Assembly: GCF_051014445.1 (NCBI RefSeq)
Contig: NC_135141.1
Coordinates: forward strand, 25,071,422-25,135,421
DNA length: 64,000 nucleotides
From: Colletes latitarsis
Taxonomy: Eukaryota; Arthropoda; Insecta; Hymenoptera; Colletidae
Direction: 5' to 3'
The translations under genes and the position numbers were made by a program. Positions 1-12,800 of this stretch are shown here, piece after piece (the first letter of the stretch is position 1; the number at the start of each line of letters is the position of its first letter). The notes under the pieces were generated by a model, which was not told where the DNA came from, did not search any database, and saw nothing but the letters and a program-made list of their open reading frames with translations.

Positions 1-1019
1 GTAAAAAGATTAATTTTGAATTAATTATAGTATTAATTATTTATACGTTCTTTGCGTCTAGATGAAGCTTTCCCTTTTCGATCGGTCTCTTGGCTCCTTA
101 AACGCAATTTGTATAAGGTGCATAATATTATTAATATAATTCAGAATAAAAAATAGAATTCTTGATCAACCAGCGGTAACGATATGTCACATTATCGTCC
201 GCGATAATATAAATTCCAGAATGAAAATACACTATATAAAAAAAATTAAAGCTTCTACCAATACGTTTCTTTACTTGCAATGGACGAGACAAACACCTTG
301 CAAGGAAGCTTGTAGTCTGAGTTAGGCTAATGCTCGCCTATCTCGTTACGATCACTGGCTGACATGACAGCGTAAATATCAATATGAATTGAAACATTGA
401 AGCAGTTTTTATCTGGCTGTAATCGGATACAACTTCATACGAGGGGCTTACATTTTATCTTTTATTCCTCTCTTGCCGCAGAGGGGCAAACGGAACAAAA
501 AGGACGCGAGAAGAAACAAGACACCGTCGAAGAATATCGTAGACTCGCGTTCCCTATACCTCGTTCTAAACCTTATCGCGTATAGTACAATTTATAAAGG
601 AAAAAACATGCCCACTTTGCCGACCTTTTTTCCCCCCTTGTTTTATTGCACCGACGAAGGGGTTAATACGCGCGGCGGCGCCATTATGGACTCGCATTCG
701 CCTTAGCCGAGAAGGCAATAGATAGGGGCAGTTGATGGCACTCTCTCGAGTCGCAACTCGCGCGCGTCGAACGGTACTCGGGCGAAAGGTCTGGCCGTGT
801 TCTCGAAGGATACAAACATGTCGCGAGTGCCCTTTGGACCTCGCGAAACACGCTCGCACGGAAGCAAAGGGCAACCGAAACCGAGAAACGCCGAACGTCT
901 CCCGATGGCCTCTCGTTCGTTACGATCCTTGCACTCGGTAAAATGCAGCCATTGCTTGCATGGAATTAGCGTAACTTACGCTCATATTTCAGGGGCACTC
1001 TTTTCGGTTATCGTTTCGC
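1..1019. other. Non-coding, nothing recognised
   Basis: AT-rich to about 450, then CpG-rich. Overlapping short frames on both strands show no family resemblance or splice context. Confidence 0.6.
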
Positions 1020-2490
1020 TTATCTACTTCCAACAGCGAAGAAGCGATCGACCACAGGTTACAGAAATTAACACAAAAGGAAGAGAAACATTTCTAGTCA
1101 GACATTATGATTTTGGTAATGAATTTCTTTCTCGAAACTGCGTAGGATTTCTGGGGTATGTGTATTCACCAAAAATGATTGTAATTGACCCTCGCAATCG
1201 AAAATAATTTTTCCAAAAGGATTCGAAATTTTTCAATTTCATTGAAAAGTTTCTCCAACTACTGAATTTTTTTTCTCAAAAATGGTTAGGATTTCGGGGG
1301 TATGTCTATTCACCAAAAATAATTGTAATTGATCCCCGGAACTGAAAATAATTTTTCCAGAAGGATTTGAAAATTTTTTTTTTCGTCGAAAAATTTAGGC
1401 ACCTACCCCCTGTCGATTTTTCTTAAAAATTCATTTTTGATATTTAATCATTTTGTTTGACGCCCTACAGAAAAGTTGTCTAATACTTTTTTATAGGTAC
1501 CCATGAGCTCTACTTCAGGAAAAAGTTTCATTGAAATATATTCACAATTGTAGGAGTTATGGCTATTTGAAAATTGGACCATTTTTATGGGGTTTTTCTC
1601 ATTTTGCGGGGTCAAGGACCAACTTTTCGAATATTTTTATAATTTCTATATATTCTCCACCAAAATACGCGTAGTTTGCTTTTTTAAACATTAAAATTGT
1701 CCAATCCGTTCGGGAGTTATGACATTTTAAAGATTTGCATGAAATTTCAGGGAAGCTTTTCTGGCCTCATATTAGATTTTTGTTTAGGAATTTTTTTCTC
1801 GAAAGTGCGTAGGATTTCGGAGGTATGTCTATTGACCAAAAATGACTGAAATTGACCCCTGCAACTAAAAATAATTTTTTCAGAAGGATTTGAAATTTTT
1901 TTTTTTCGTCGAAAAATTTAGGCACCTACCCCCTGTCGATTTTTCTTAAAAATTCATTTTTTATATTTAGTCATTTTTTTCGACGCCCTACAGAAAAGTT
2001 GTCTAATACTTTTTTACAGGTACCCATGAGCTCTACTTCAGGAAAAAGTTCCATTGAAATATATTCACAATTGTAGGAGTTATGGCTGTTTGAAAATTGG
2101 ACCATTTTTGTGGGGTTTTTCTCATTTTGCGGGGTCAAGGACCAACTTTTCGAATATTTTTACGATTTGTACATATTCTCCATCAAAATACGCGTAGTTT
2201 GCTTTTTTAAACATTAAAATCGTCCAATCCGTTCAGAAGTTATGACGTTTTAAAGATTCGCATGAAAATTCGGGCAGACATTTCTGGCCAGAAATTATAT
2301 TCTCGGTAAGGAATTTTTTTCTCGAAACTGAGTAGGATTTCGGGGGTATGTCTATTGACCAAAAATGCTTGTAATCAACCCTTGCAACTGAAAATAATTT
2401 TTTTAGAACGATTCGAAATTTTTTAATTTCGCCGAAAAATCTTCAGGTCGATGTGGCAGTCAGATTGGGTCCTGAAAGTCCGTCTGTGGT
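1020..2490 (+). repeat. Dispersed element with ~523-bp tandem units, copy 1
   Basis: The landmark GGCACCTACCCCCTGTCG recurs at about 1398 and 1921, giving a period of 523. Other landmarks (CATGAGCTCTACTTCAGG, TTTTGCGGGGTCAAGGACC) repeat with the same spacing. About 2.5 units are present, plus a short extra partial unit around 1200-1310. The left flank (GAAGCG.TCGACCA.AGGT) and the right flank (after TTCAG, about 2440-2490) match those of the copy at 48.6 kb, so the whole block behaves as one dispersed element. The units are AT-rich, unlike the surroundings, and have no coding capacity. Confidence 0.9.
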
Positions 2491-3865
2491 TCGATAATTA
2501 ATCCTTGCACCCGTTGACGGGGGGCATTAATCGTGTAGGGTTCAGGACATCGAGTCTCTCGGGTGATTAAGTTTGGTGTAACTGAAAAATGAAGTGAAGA
2601 TTAATGAGACTCCCGGATCCTCGCGTTCCGCGTTCTCCGTCCTCCTTCTGCTTTCCATTCTCAGCGTGTCGGGGTCGGGGACCTCCTGGTGGATCCTAGG
2701 TCGTTCGAAATGACGCGCGGTCGAGGCTTGTGTAACAAGTGCGCCGGTGAACGTGCGTGCATCCCGGGATTATGTCCCCGACCTAGCCTCGACTACGCAA
2801 CATCCGCGGAGCGTGTCGTCCCGTTCGCGATACGGCTGACGTGGACCAGCCGGTGGTGACATCCGAGACTCGTCGCCGCTTCCTCCTCCTCAGTTTCCTC
2901 ATTCCATCGCGAACGAGCCTCTGTGCGCTTCCCTCGCTGGCTGCCTCCGCGCTCTGCAGCCTTCCTCTTCGGACGTCTACTTTTCTTCCGCGTCTCCCTT
3001 CTTCTTCTCCCGTCGCCGCTTCGGCTCGTGCTTCCTCCTCGGCGAAGGACGGTGCGGTCAGGATGAATCGTGGCCCACCGCAACCTCCGCGATGGCTCTC
3101 TGTTCCAGCTGGAAAAATTTCTGTAAATTTCACACTGTTACGGAAACGATTGGGTGTTTCGAGAAACCACTTACCCTCGGAGCGAAAACGTCGCAGCTTA
3201 ACCCAGAGACGATAAACTGGCGAGCTCGAGGCGAGAAGATCCCCCGGAGCAGTCGTTTCGCCGGAACGAGGCGATTACGAGGCGTCCAGAAAATAGTTAC
3301 AAGTGAAAATGACTGTCGCGAAGCGACCAGCGCGACCAATCGTCGGCTGATCGGTTCCCCGAAGGTCGCGTTCTAACCGCGTTAGGGGCGAGAAAAGTAG
3401 GTATGGAGTGTGGACGATTCGACGCGCTGGCAAACAACAGTCGTTCATTTTTTCGATCTCGTATTGTTCAAAGAGAACAATGTTGATGTGACTGAAACTA
3501 GCATGATTAGACGATTAGACACGCGTCGTATTCGCGATGCTCTATGAATACCGAAGCAGCAATTTCGTGCTTGCTGACGTGACAGTCGTTTAAAAAGCAT
3601 TCCTAGCCCCGCGAGCCGTATGCCATTAACCGGCGGATCCCGTGGCCCCAGACCGTTCAGAAATATTATTATCCTGAAACGTCTTTATCACGCAAATGCG
3701 AAGATACGAGCAAACGAATGTGCGCTAAGATAACAAGTATATAAGTGCATAATGCACAGGGCGGGGCACGCGGTTACTGGAAGCTGAAATATTTGCGAAA
3801 TTAATGGTTACAAGCTTTCGGATTACGAGAACGTGTACTAAGAAACCATCCGGGAGATATTTTAA
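2491..3865. other. Non-coding, nothing recognised
   Basis: The 2640-3060 part is rich in TCC/CTT pyrimidine runs on the plus strand, which gives Ser/Leu-rich and Arg/Glu-rich open frames on opposite strands. These look compositional rather than coding. Confidence 0.55.
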
Positions 3866-3995
3866 TTAACCCTTAAGTGGATTATCGGGGCCTCTGTAAG
3901 TTCAAACTGGTAATTATTTAATTCTCCATTCGTACATGATTTTTTAAATGCTTTAAAATAATTCAGTCGAGATCGAGAGTCCACTTAAGAGTGAA
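3866..3995 (+). mobile_element. TTAA-type MITE, family A, copy 1
   Basis: The left end is TTAA|CCCTTAAGTGGA. The right end is TCCACTTAAGAG followed by TGAA, a decayed form of TCCACTTAAGGG|TTAA. The TTAA target and CCC-starting termini are typical of piggyBac-like elements. At 130 bp it has no coding capacity. Confidence 0.8.
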
Positions 3996-6385
3996 AATAG
4001 TTTAGAGTAGAAACGAAGTTTAAATTTTCCAAAGTAAAATATCTCTAAAAGTTTTTGCACGCTTCCAGAGACGTTGGTAAATTAATCCGCGAGCACCCAG
4101 CGCGGCTGAAATTGCTGTCGTTAAAATGTAATATTACGATTGTATTGGTTAGGATTTATCCCCCGACCACTGTAGCAGTGTTTTTGCTCGTCAACCGCAT
4201 CGGAGAGGATGCTGCGAACCGGGTAGATGGTATAAATAATGCAATCCTCGGCGTATCTCGGGTTATCCGCGGCTCGCGATTTGCTTACGATCCCTTTCCT
4301 CTTCCGCGGGCAGCTCGCGTAGCGTGAAAAATCCGCAGCCCGCGGAATCGCGATCGTCAGCAACGCGGACAGAGAACATTCGTTTTCACGGATACCCGTC
4401 CAGAACCAGAAACGCGAGACGTATTTAAATAATCCCGCGATAGCAGATACGGATCGGGCGAGTCGGCAGCCTTTTTCCAGCCGCGGCTTAATCCACGCTC
4501 GCTTCCCGACGAGATACCGTACGGTCGACGCGCGACGCCTCGTTTTTCTTCTGCTACTCCTGTTTTTCCTCGACGTTCTTGCCTCCATTCCGCTTCGACA
4601 AGTACGAACGAGACGCCCGGACGTTGACCAGAGGCTGCTTACCATCCCTCCTCGCCGTGCATCGATACAGCAAATCGCCTCGCGACTCTCCGCGCCGATG
4701 ATTCTTAAAACGATCGTGACTCGTAAGTTGAACGCCTCCAACGCGGAGGAATCTTGGAAAAACTTCTATAACGCGACACGCGATTTTTAGCCATTCGACG
4801 AGAAAAGTGTACAGTGATTAACCTCTTAATTTCAAATAATTTGTCAAAGACTAGATGGCAAGTGTGTTAGAAGTTTCTTGAAAAACCAACTTTACACACT
4901 GACGGTTCTGGGGTAAGTGCCAAGAGGTCAAACTTAGTCCAGAAGGCATCCTCACCTTCCTCACTCCGTGGCCAGGTCCTCAGGGAACAGAGTTCCTATT
5001 CTTTAAAGAAGAATAACGTCGGGTCGCTTGCCTTTTCCTAACATATCCATATTTCCTTTCAAACAATCAATCCTATGATGCCCGATAGCTACGTGACTTT
5101 GAGTCACCAGTCATCAACAGGCATCTGGAAAACGTAATTTCGTTGAGCTAATTGCCCTCGATGTCCCTTAAAAATAAGCTGTTGCTAACAAGTGAGTAGT
5201 CTTACGATTGTGAAACTTGTAACGACTCAGATTCGTCATTGTACGGGGGTTGAAACGAGCCCCCGAGAATATAGATTTCCTCAACGCGTTTCTTAATTAC
5301 TCGAGAACGAATAATTTGTATGCCATAATAAACGAGCGGGTAATAGTTTGCCTTATCTATCGTGAAATAGTTGGATAGAGACGCGTTGTATCGGTTCAGG
5401 AAGAGGATCGGGAACGAGTCGGTGAGGCGTCGCCTTGAGTGGAATCGCGACATTCCTCGGCGACCTGCTTCTCGAAATTCTCGGGTTGATAGCTTAATAG
5501 ATGTCTCGATAAGGGGGGGAGGCAAAAAGCAGGTGAAAAACGAGGTAGGCGATTAATTCGAGGGGTCCGTCGATCGCGGAGCGTCTCGCGTTCGTTACGA
5601 TGACCCCGAACGAGCCAATTATTGCGCGGATCGAACTTACCAGAGGGGGGAGGAAGATCAAAGATTCTCCTCACGCGCGTGTCTCGCGAACGGGGACGAA
5701 AGCACGTCGTTCCAATTTAGAGACAGAAAGTCTTACACGGAAAAGAGGATAACAAGTTCAGCGGCCGCCGCGTCGGACCACGGAACGGAGGAGGAAGAGG
5801 GATAAGGGGGAAAATTAGCGGACGGGTACGAAACGCGCGCGGAAAATTAGAAGTCCGTTGAAAAGCGATCCGGTAAAGGTACCGCCGAACGCTGGGAACG
5901 CTGAAAGAGAAAAGAAAACGTTTCGACCGGTATCGAAAGCGCAGAAACTACGTTTATGGTTTCGTTCGCTTATGTGCGACGGCGTTACGTCACGCCCGGA
6001 GATAATTGTTTCGTTGAAACCGCGACGCAACGGAGAAAGCGATGGGAAAAGAAGAAAAAGTTTGATGAACAGTCGATGAAGGGGCTAGATAGACTCGGTG
6101 TTTGCAACGCGCCTATCGAGTCGAGTAGGATCCTCCTCTAAGGGTTTCCACACACGATCGATGTTACGCTCAAGTTGAAGCGAGTTTCCGATTGTCGGAG
6201 TGCCTGGTTCGATGACTCTGCAAATACGATTCGCGATCGTGATCAGCGGAGACCCGTGGCTACCCATCTTGCAAGAAACGTATCGAAGAAGTTCCCTCCA
6301 CCCTTTTCAAAATGATTTATAACGCTTCCCCGACCGGTATCGGGGTGTATATTGGGGTTATCCTGAGATCGTCGACAACTCATTT
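3996..6385. other. Non-coding apart from the 4.8-kb TTAA remnant
   Basis: A 206-codon minus-strand frame at 4121-4741 is the longest open stretch. It is rich in Arg and Ser, matches no domain I know and has no exon signals, so I do not call it a gene. Confidence 0.55.
4818..4931. mobile_element. Possible TTAA-type MITE remnant
   Basis: TTAA|CCTCTTAA at the left and CCAAGAGG|TCAA at the right are imperfect inverted ends enclosing 114 bp. Weak; listed because it repeats the layout of the other TTAA elements. Confidence 0.3.
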
Positions 6386-6858
6386 CCGACATTAACTTTC
6401 GTGGACAATATGTTTTCATCGACTGTCCGTATTTACCAACGGGTTTGAGTTCATTCGTTTCCACGAACTGATAGCTACGTAAGAAATTCTTATTGTACTG
6501 ACTTGTATTGACTGACACTGTCAGTACGTTTACTGCTTTGGTGACCCAGACCTAACCCAGACCTATTCTTATTATTTTTTCGATTCCATATTCTAGATCT
6601 AGATAATGGCCTAAAAAATATACAAAAATATGACATCCCTTTTCCATGGCAGACCACCGAGCGTAGACAGTATTTTTCAAGTTGAACCCTTAGCCCACAC
6701 CCTGCTTGATGGTTATAAGTTAAACATTTTTTAAGCCAAGACTTATACCATTTGAAATGCAACGGATTATGTCAGTGGAACGAATGAAAACATTTGTTGA
6801 CGATTTGACCGTGTCAATGAAAACATACTGTCCACGAAAGTTAATGTCGGTCAAATCG
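6386..6858. mobile_element. Foldback element with ~38-bp inverted arms
   Basis: The arm at 6386-6423 (core TTAACTTTCGTGGACA) is repeated inverted at 6813-6850 with only two or three mismatches. A second inverted match follows inward (TTCATTCGTTTCCAC near 6452 against GTGGAACGAATGAA near 6776). A nested 10-bp inverted pair (CGATTTGACC/GGTCAAATCG) brackets the right arm at 6801-6858. No coding capacity. Most likely a MITE or foldback transposon. Confidence 0.6.
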
Positions 6859-9800
6859 TGTCGATGAGAAAATAATAACGATCGTGTGCGAGTGGCTTAA
6901 AGTCGAGAAACAAAGTTCGCGTGAAAAAGAGAGGAATAAAACTGTAAGGAGAGCACCGGATGGATTGTTAAATAGTTGGCGGACGAACGAATCGGTCAGG
7001 GAGCCTCGAGACTCGTTAAGCGCCCTGAATAAAATACGAGCGCCGCTGCCCTGGTAAAAACAGACGGAAATAAGAAAAAGGGACGTTTTCGATTTGCGGA
7101 CAAATAGCCGCGCGGAACAACGAGCCCTCGTACCATTCGTTGATTTTTTCCGTCCCGCCGAAATGTCCCGCGTCGAGGCTGCCAGAGCAGGTTGCAGCGC
7201 TTTTTGCGCGCACTTGAATTCCCCGCGAAGATTGATTCGTGCTACGCAACGCCCGAGAACCGGATAATTCTAAGCAGGGTTTATGGTCCTCTGCTCACAG
7301 AACCTGTTAACCCCACGACGTACGCCTAGCCGCGCGAAATTCACTGCCCTGCCATTGAAATAACAAGAAGCACAAACATCTCGAGGCTACTTCTCGCTCT
7401 TCGTGGCGAACTCGAGTGGCACTAGTATTTTGTTCGATTCAATGTTTCGACTTTTCGTTTCAATTACTTTCTGCCCGGATCAGAATTATACAAAATACGA
7501 GGATAGAGAGAAAAGATCGGTGGTGTGGAACACAGTCGTATGGAGCACGTTGGTAATGGCGGCCGGTACGTCCGGAAATCGATTACACGGATTTCGCGCG
7601 GAGAGGAAGAACGTAGCGTCACGGAGCGCTCGAATGGAACCTGCTGCGACGTCGAATGCGCGGATCGATTCGATCGAGAGCCAATGGCGCGTGAGAATCC
7701 TCCGTGAAATTCGAAACGACACCGACAGCGACCGATACCTGCACAGATTCGAACAGAATATCTCACTGTTTCGGTTTCAAGCCCCTGACGAAGCACGATA
7801 TGTGGTATCGTGTTTCCCGTCTATCGTTTTGAAATGATTTTAACGTCACATCGTGCATGGCCCATCGTAAACGTCGAGAAACGTGGAACAAATGGAAACC
7901 GATAGGCGAATAACAGCTCGACGTTGGTGGTTCGATGCGGATGGCAAAAAGTTCGCGTTGATGGTCTACCACCGCAAGAGGACTGCGAGAAGCTCTTCTT
8001 GTCCCTAGCTTCGAAAGAGTTTCCGTTTCTTGCGACGACGTCGTACCTGAGCGCGAGACCCGACGATCGTGAAGAACGTAATGAAATCGGACGCGGAAGT
8101 TGAGTCTACGAGCCACGATTTCAATTCATTGTTGTTAAATCTCGCTTCCGTGTGAAACCAATTAACAGGGTAACTCTTTCTCCCTCCGGTCCCTACAACT
8201 TTCGAACGGTGCATCGCCGTTGCATGAATCGAAATCGTTCGTTAAAACGGTCACCGACGGTAAAAGTAGCGTTTATTGCCCGCCGGTAACCAGTTCGACG
8301 AGCAATCGTGCCTCGAATCGAGCATCATAAGCGAGCCTCGGTCCATCGTCGCGCGATCGTCCTCGACTTCCGCGGTGCAACGCGTCGCGAACGCACGATG
8401 CTCGCAACGGTGCACCTCGCTTAACTCGAGTAAGTATTTTCTAATTACGGGTACGCTGTAAATAACCGGGCAACGCCAACGAATAACGGGTTCGACCGGG
8501 ACCGACCATCCTCGACGCCTCCGTATCGATCTCATCCGGTAAGTTGGTTCAACAAACCCACCGTGTTTCCTTTGGACGTGGAAGAAGCTTGCGTAGCTTA
8601 CAACCTGGGGGACTGGGACCCTGTGGGGTTGGGGGTTGCAAAAGTTACGTGGAAGGTTGTGTAGTGGAGCCTGGATTGATCAGAGGTTTACTGCCGAGGC
8701 TTGGTTTTCTGTTAGGATGCTTAGGAAAAATAGAGCGAATGTTGTCAAAGATCGAAGACCGGCGAGGATCGATTGGACGCGCTCCACGCCCCGATTCGAT
8801 CGCGACGCGAGCAGAATCGGTTTCCATGCGTTTCTTCTCGCCGGTGGTTGTCGTTGGAGGTGCTCGACGCTTCCTTGGACAGGTACGAAATGGCTCGAGG
8901 AAACCGTCGCATTACGGCGATACGGAATCGAGGAAAGGGAAACACATTGGCTGAAAGGTCGCGTATATCGTTCGTTGGCAGCCACCTGGACGTGGTATAA
9001 CGTGCTCCCTTTGAATCGAGCGTTCGAAGAGGTCGAGGGAGACGGAGAATCGAGAGGGACAGGCTCCTTTCGAGGAGCACAGTAGCGCATAAACGATTCG
9101 ACGCAGTCTACAAAGCACCCAAGCGACTTCCTGCCAGCGGTATCCTCGTCCTTTTGCGCTCGTAACGCGCGCCTTTTACGGGGTGGCTCCTCTTCGGGCG
9201 ATTTTCATGCTCGGCTTCGCCGGGAAAACGATCCCCCGTCCAAACTGCCGGGTAATTATCTCGTTGGCGCCACGGTCTCTCGAACCCCTCGATTCCTCCG
9301 TCAGAAATCACAGATATTTCGATATTAAATTTTCAGAAGTAAAATATCTCTCGGAGTTTATTCTCAAAGCGCCACGGTCACGCGACTCATCGGTCTTTAT
9401 AAAATTAAAATACATTGTCGAGGACTTACACGTAAGACGAGTATAGAAGATGAAGCGGATTAAATCTTGAAAAATTCAGCCCGCGTTATTAATTGCGACG
9501 TCGACTTTCTACCACCGGTAATAAAAAATACGAGGTCTTAATGAACATCCTCTCGATGCATTACCCGGTATCGGAGTCGATGATGTTTGCGTAGCGCGTT
9601 GACGTGCTGTGTGTTTACGACTCGACGTCGGTGAAGTTGATAAATGTAGCCTCTATGATATTCCCTTACAGCAGCTAAAGGATTCCCGTTACAGTAGCCG
9701 CGGAGGAAACGAATGTCTGTGTAATCTACGTTCGAAAATAATCGCGACATTTCGGTGCGAGGTTGTACGGTTGACTGATAGTTACCAGTATTAATAGATG

Positions 9801-12800
9801 GGACGCGGAGGGCCTCCGGCGATTACAAACAGCAAACGATTCGCGCGTAAACGCGTTATGCAAACATCATCGACTTATCGTCGCGACGAGCCTTTAATTT
9901 TCCGGCGGAATCGATCCCCGATTCATGGAACACCCTGTACAGTTTGTCGGGGTAAACGAGTAACGGTTCACCGGTTAGTTGGTTGCTTGATAAAATGAAC
10001 TTCGCGATCCGGCTAAATCTGCAAATCAATGTTTCACCGAACCGGTCGGTGAACAACTTTACCGGGAATAAAGTAATTTCCGCAGGTCTCGATGCTTCTC
10101 GAGAGCAATTTGCATCGCGGCGATCTGTAATCTGTCGTTTTTTGTCGCTCTCGGGACGATTCGACGGTCAGAGTTCCGAGTGATCGTCGTCCACGACGAC
10201 CGGGAAAAGTCGCCTTCCGATCGATCCTCGATCCGGAGGTGTTCCCGGTCGCGCGAACTCGACAGTCGACGACGGCGCTCGAGGAGTCCACGCGCGCCTA
10301 TAAATAGACTCGTTCTGACTGAACGCGTGTGACCTTGGCAAGAAATCGCCAATAGATCGAGCGGAATATCGCCGGGACGAAAAAGAAGAACCAGAAGGTG
10401 GACGTACCAGAAGAGGAGCAAGAAGATGGCGCGCGGTTGGCTTTCTTTCGAGCGTGTTATTACGTATTCATACGAGATGGCTCGCAATGGCGGACGCTGG
10501 AGCTCCGGATGCGAGCTGCGCCGGGCCAGAATAATTCCCTGGATCGCGGTACAATTATCCGCGAACAGAAAGGCTCCGCGATTCCGACGGGAACATTCGT
10601 CGATGGCGCAAAAAACGTTTTTACGATTACGAGATTAACCCCTCGACGTACAATTTAATTTCATTTTTTGTTTGCTCGTACAGGGAATGAAAAGATGTTT
10701 GTAAATTGTATGGATCCAACGAAGAGCCTTCGAAGCTAAAAAGACCGATCGGCGCTGGGAACGCGCGCGCGAACGAAGGTGAGCTACGACGGAAGTTGTC
10801 GCAGACCGCGCGATAGCGGTAATGAACGCAGATAAGCTGCCCTTTAAAAAATGGAAATGAAATTGGATGGGAGAAAGACACGGAGAAAGGGGCAACGAGC
10901 GAGAAAACTTGAGCACGGAACACCTGACCTGCTCAGAATATTCCTCGACTCCTCGATCGATCGAATCTATCCTTAAATAATTTTTTGGTCCGGTTCACGT
11001 TCGAGATAACGCGATGAACTCTTTTTGGAGCCAAAGAACGATCGTGCGCGAGGAGGGAAGAATGCTGGACGGAGGGGTTCGGTGGTGGTTTGCGTTTGGT
11101 TCCAGGGGTATTCTCGAGGACGTTGTCGACCTTGGACGGGTCGGTAAATTGCCGTCTAATGAGTAATAACCGTAATTAACGTCGGTGACGAGGGATTCGC
11201 TAAGAATTAACGGCGGTGAAGTCACAAGCGAGGAGGAATCGGTCGGAGGAGATAGGCACGAGCTCCCCTTCGATCGTGGCAGGCTGCTCGTTGTTTGCAG
11301 CCAAGTCGTGCCGGCACTCCGCGAGTCCTTGACCGACCCTGAACCCCGAGGAAGAGTGGAAAGCCGGCTGGTACCTGATTGGCTGCCGCGCGCCACAGTC
11401 GATGCCTCTCGAACGGACGAACTAAAATATAGTGATTACGAGAGAGCCACGGTGTGGGAGGAGGCGGCGTAGGAGGAGGCTAGAGGTTCGACGAGAACTC
11501 TGCGGAAGAACCGAGAAATCACGGGGAACGACCGCCCCGACAACTAATCCAAAGGAATATCATCGGGAGGTGTACGTCCTCGCCCCGATGATAATCTCAG
11601 TTATTTCCTGCGCGAGCCTTTCTTTATTATTCGCCACTCTTACCGCGAACAGAAATTGTTACCACACTTTCAGGCGCGATTAGAGTGCCTAGGAATCCTC
11701 TCCCGGTAGCCATTCTTAAGGCAAATTCACCGATAACTGGCCACCTTAACGTATCGTTGACCTCTCGAGCAATGGCCGACTCTGCCGCCAATTTTAAATT
11801 TAATTATCCGTCGAACGAATCGTCGAGTAGGTTTTTTTCCTAGCTCCTACGCTCGATCTCCGGGTCGCTCGGAGATCTCCGGCTGGCAATTAAAGTAACA
11901 CAATAAAGGCTAATCGCAAAAGTTGCACGGTCGACGTCGCATCGCGGAACCGTAGCGGGATAACGTAACGCAAATTAAGTAGCAGGGAACGACCTTTCTC
12001 CTCCTTTCGACTTCCTCTGTTCGCGGTCTCTCGCATCTCACCGGGAGATTCCCGTTGGCTCTCGTCTCTGTGATTTTGTGAACAGAGGATCCCCTAGTTT
12101 CCTAACGGTACCGCGGCCACACGGAACGGCTCCAATCTGGGAACCGGTGGCCCGTCTCGACCCATATTACAAACACGAAAGTCTCCACTGTTTTATTTTT
12201 TAAACGCGACGATGGAGAATTTCGATCCCTGGGGGTTGCCTTTGTCGATCCAACCTCGAGAAAAATAGCTCCTCCGATGACAGAAGAAAGATTTCCTCTT
12301 CCTTTAATTCTCGATTATCCACTCGAGTATCCACGGTGGCTCTGGATCCGGTTATTTCTCGATGCTAGCCCTGAGAAAACGTCGCTGTTACATCGAACCG
12401 ATTAATTATGGGAACAGCTCTTAGTGTATGCAAACCCTACTAACGCTAGAACCAATTTCATTTCCGAGCTATCGTTTTCCCACGGATCGTATTTACGCGC
12501 GTCGATCGTTTAAATATCACGCGGGACTCGCTCGTCCCGTGTACTTTCTAACGCGGAACGGAAGCGACGCCATATTAATTCTCGGTCCGCACCGGTCACG
12601 TACTCGAGATTTTCGATCCCGTCTTCGAACTGCAACCTCTCAAGGCCTCGCTGGAAGCAGGTGCCACGCTTTTTTCCGCTCAACGAGCCCTAACTATCCC
12701 CTCTGACCACCGTGAATCAATGATTGACGGAAACATCCACGCTTTTTGCCATCGAAATTCCGACCGTCGCGGATCCATTGTTCCAGCGATTCGTCACGAA

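Noticed and set aside
4121..4741. 206-codon open frame on the minus strand
   Set aside because: Arg/Ser-rich composition, no recognisable domain, and no promoter or splice context. Long chance frames are expected in CpG-rich, stop-poor DNA.
6541..6566. CAGACCTAACCCAGACCT resembling CCTAA telomeric sequence, with similar stretches near 18631 and 52686
   Set aside because: Only one or two degenerate units each, with no tandem array, so not interstitial telomeric repeat.
10299..10638. TATAAATAG followed about 120 bases later by an ATG frame starting MARGWLSFERV
   Set aside because: No initiator at the right spacing, no convincing splice donor, and the frame has no recognised domain. Probably a chance TATA.
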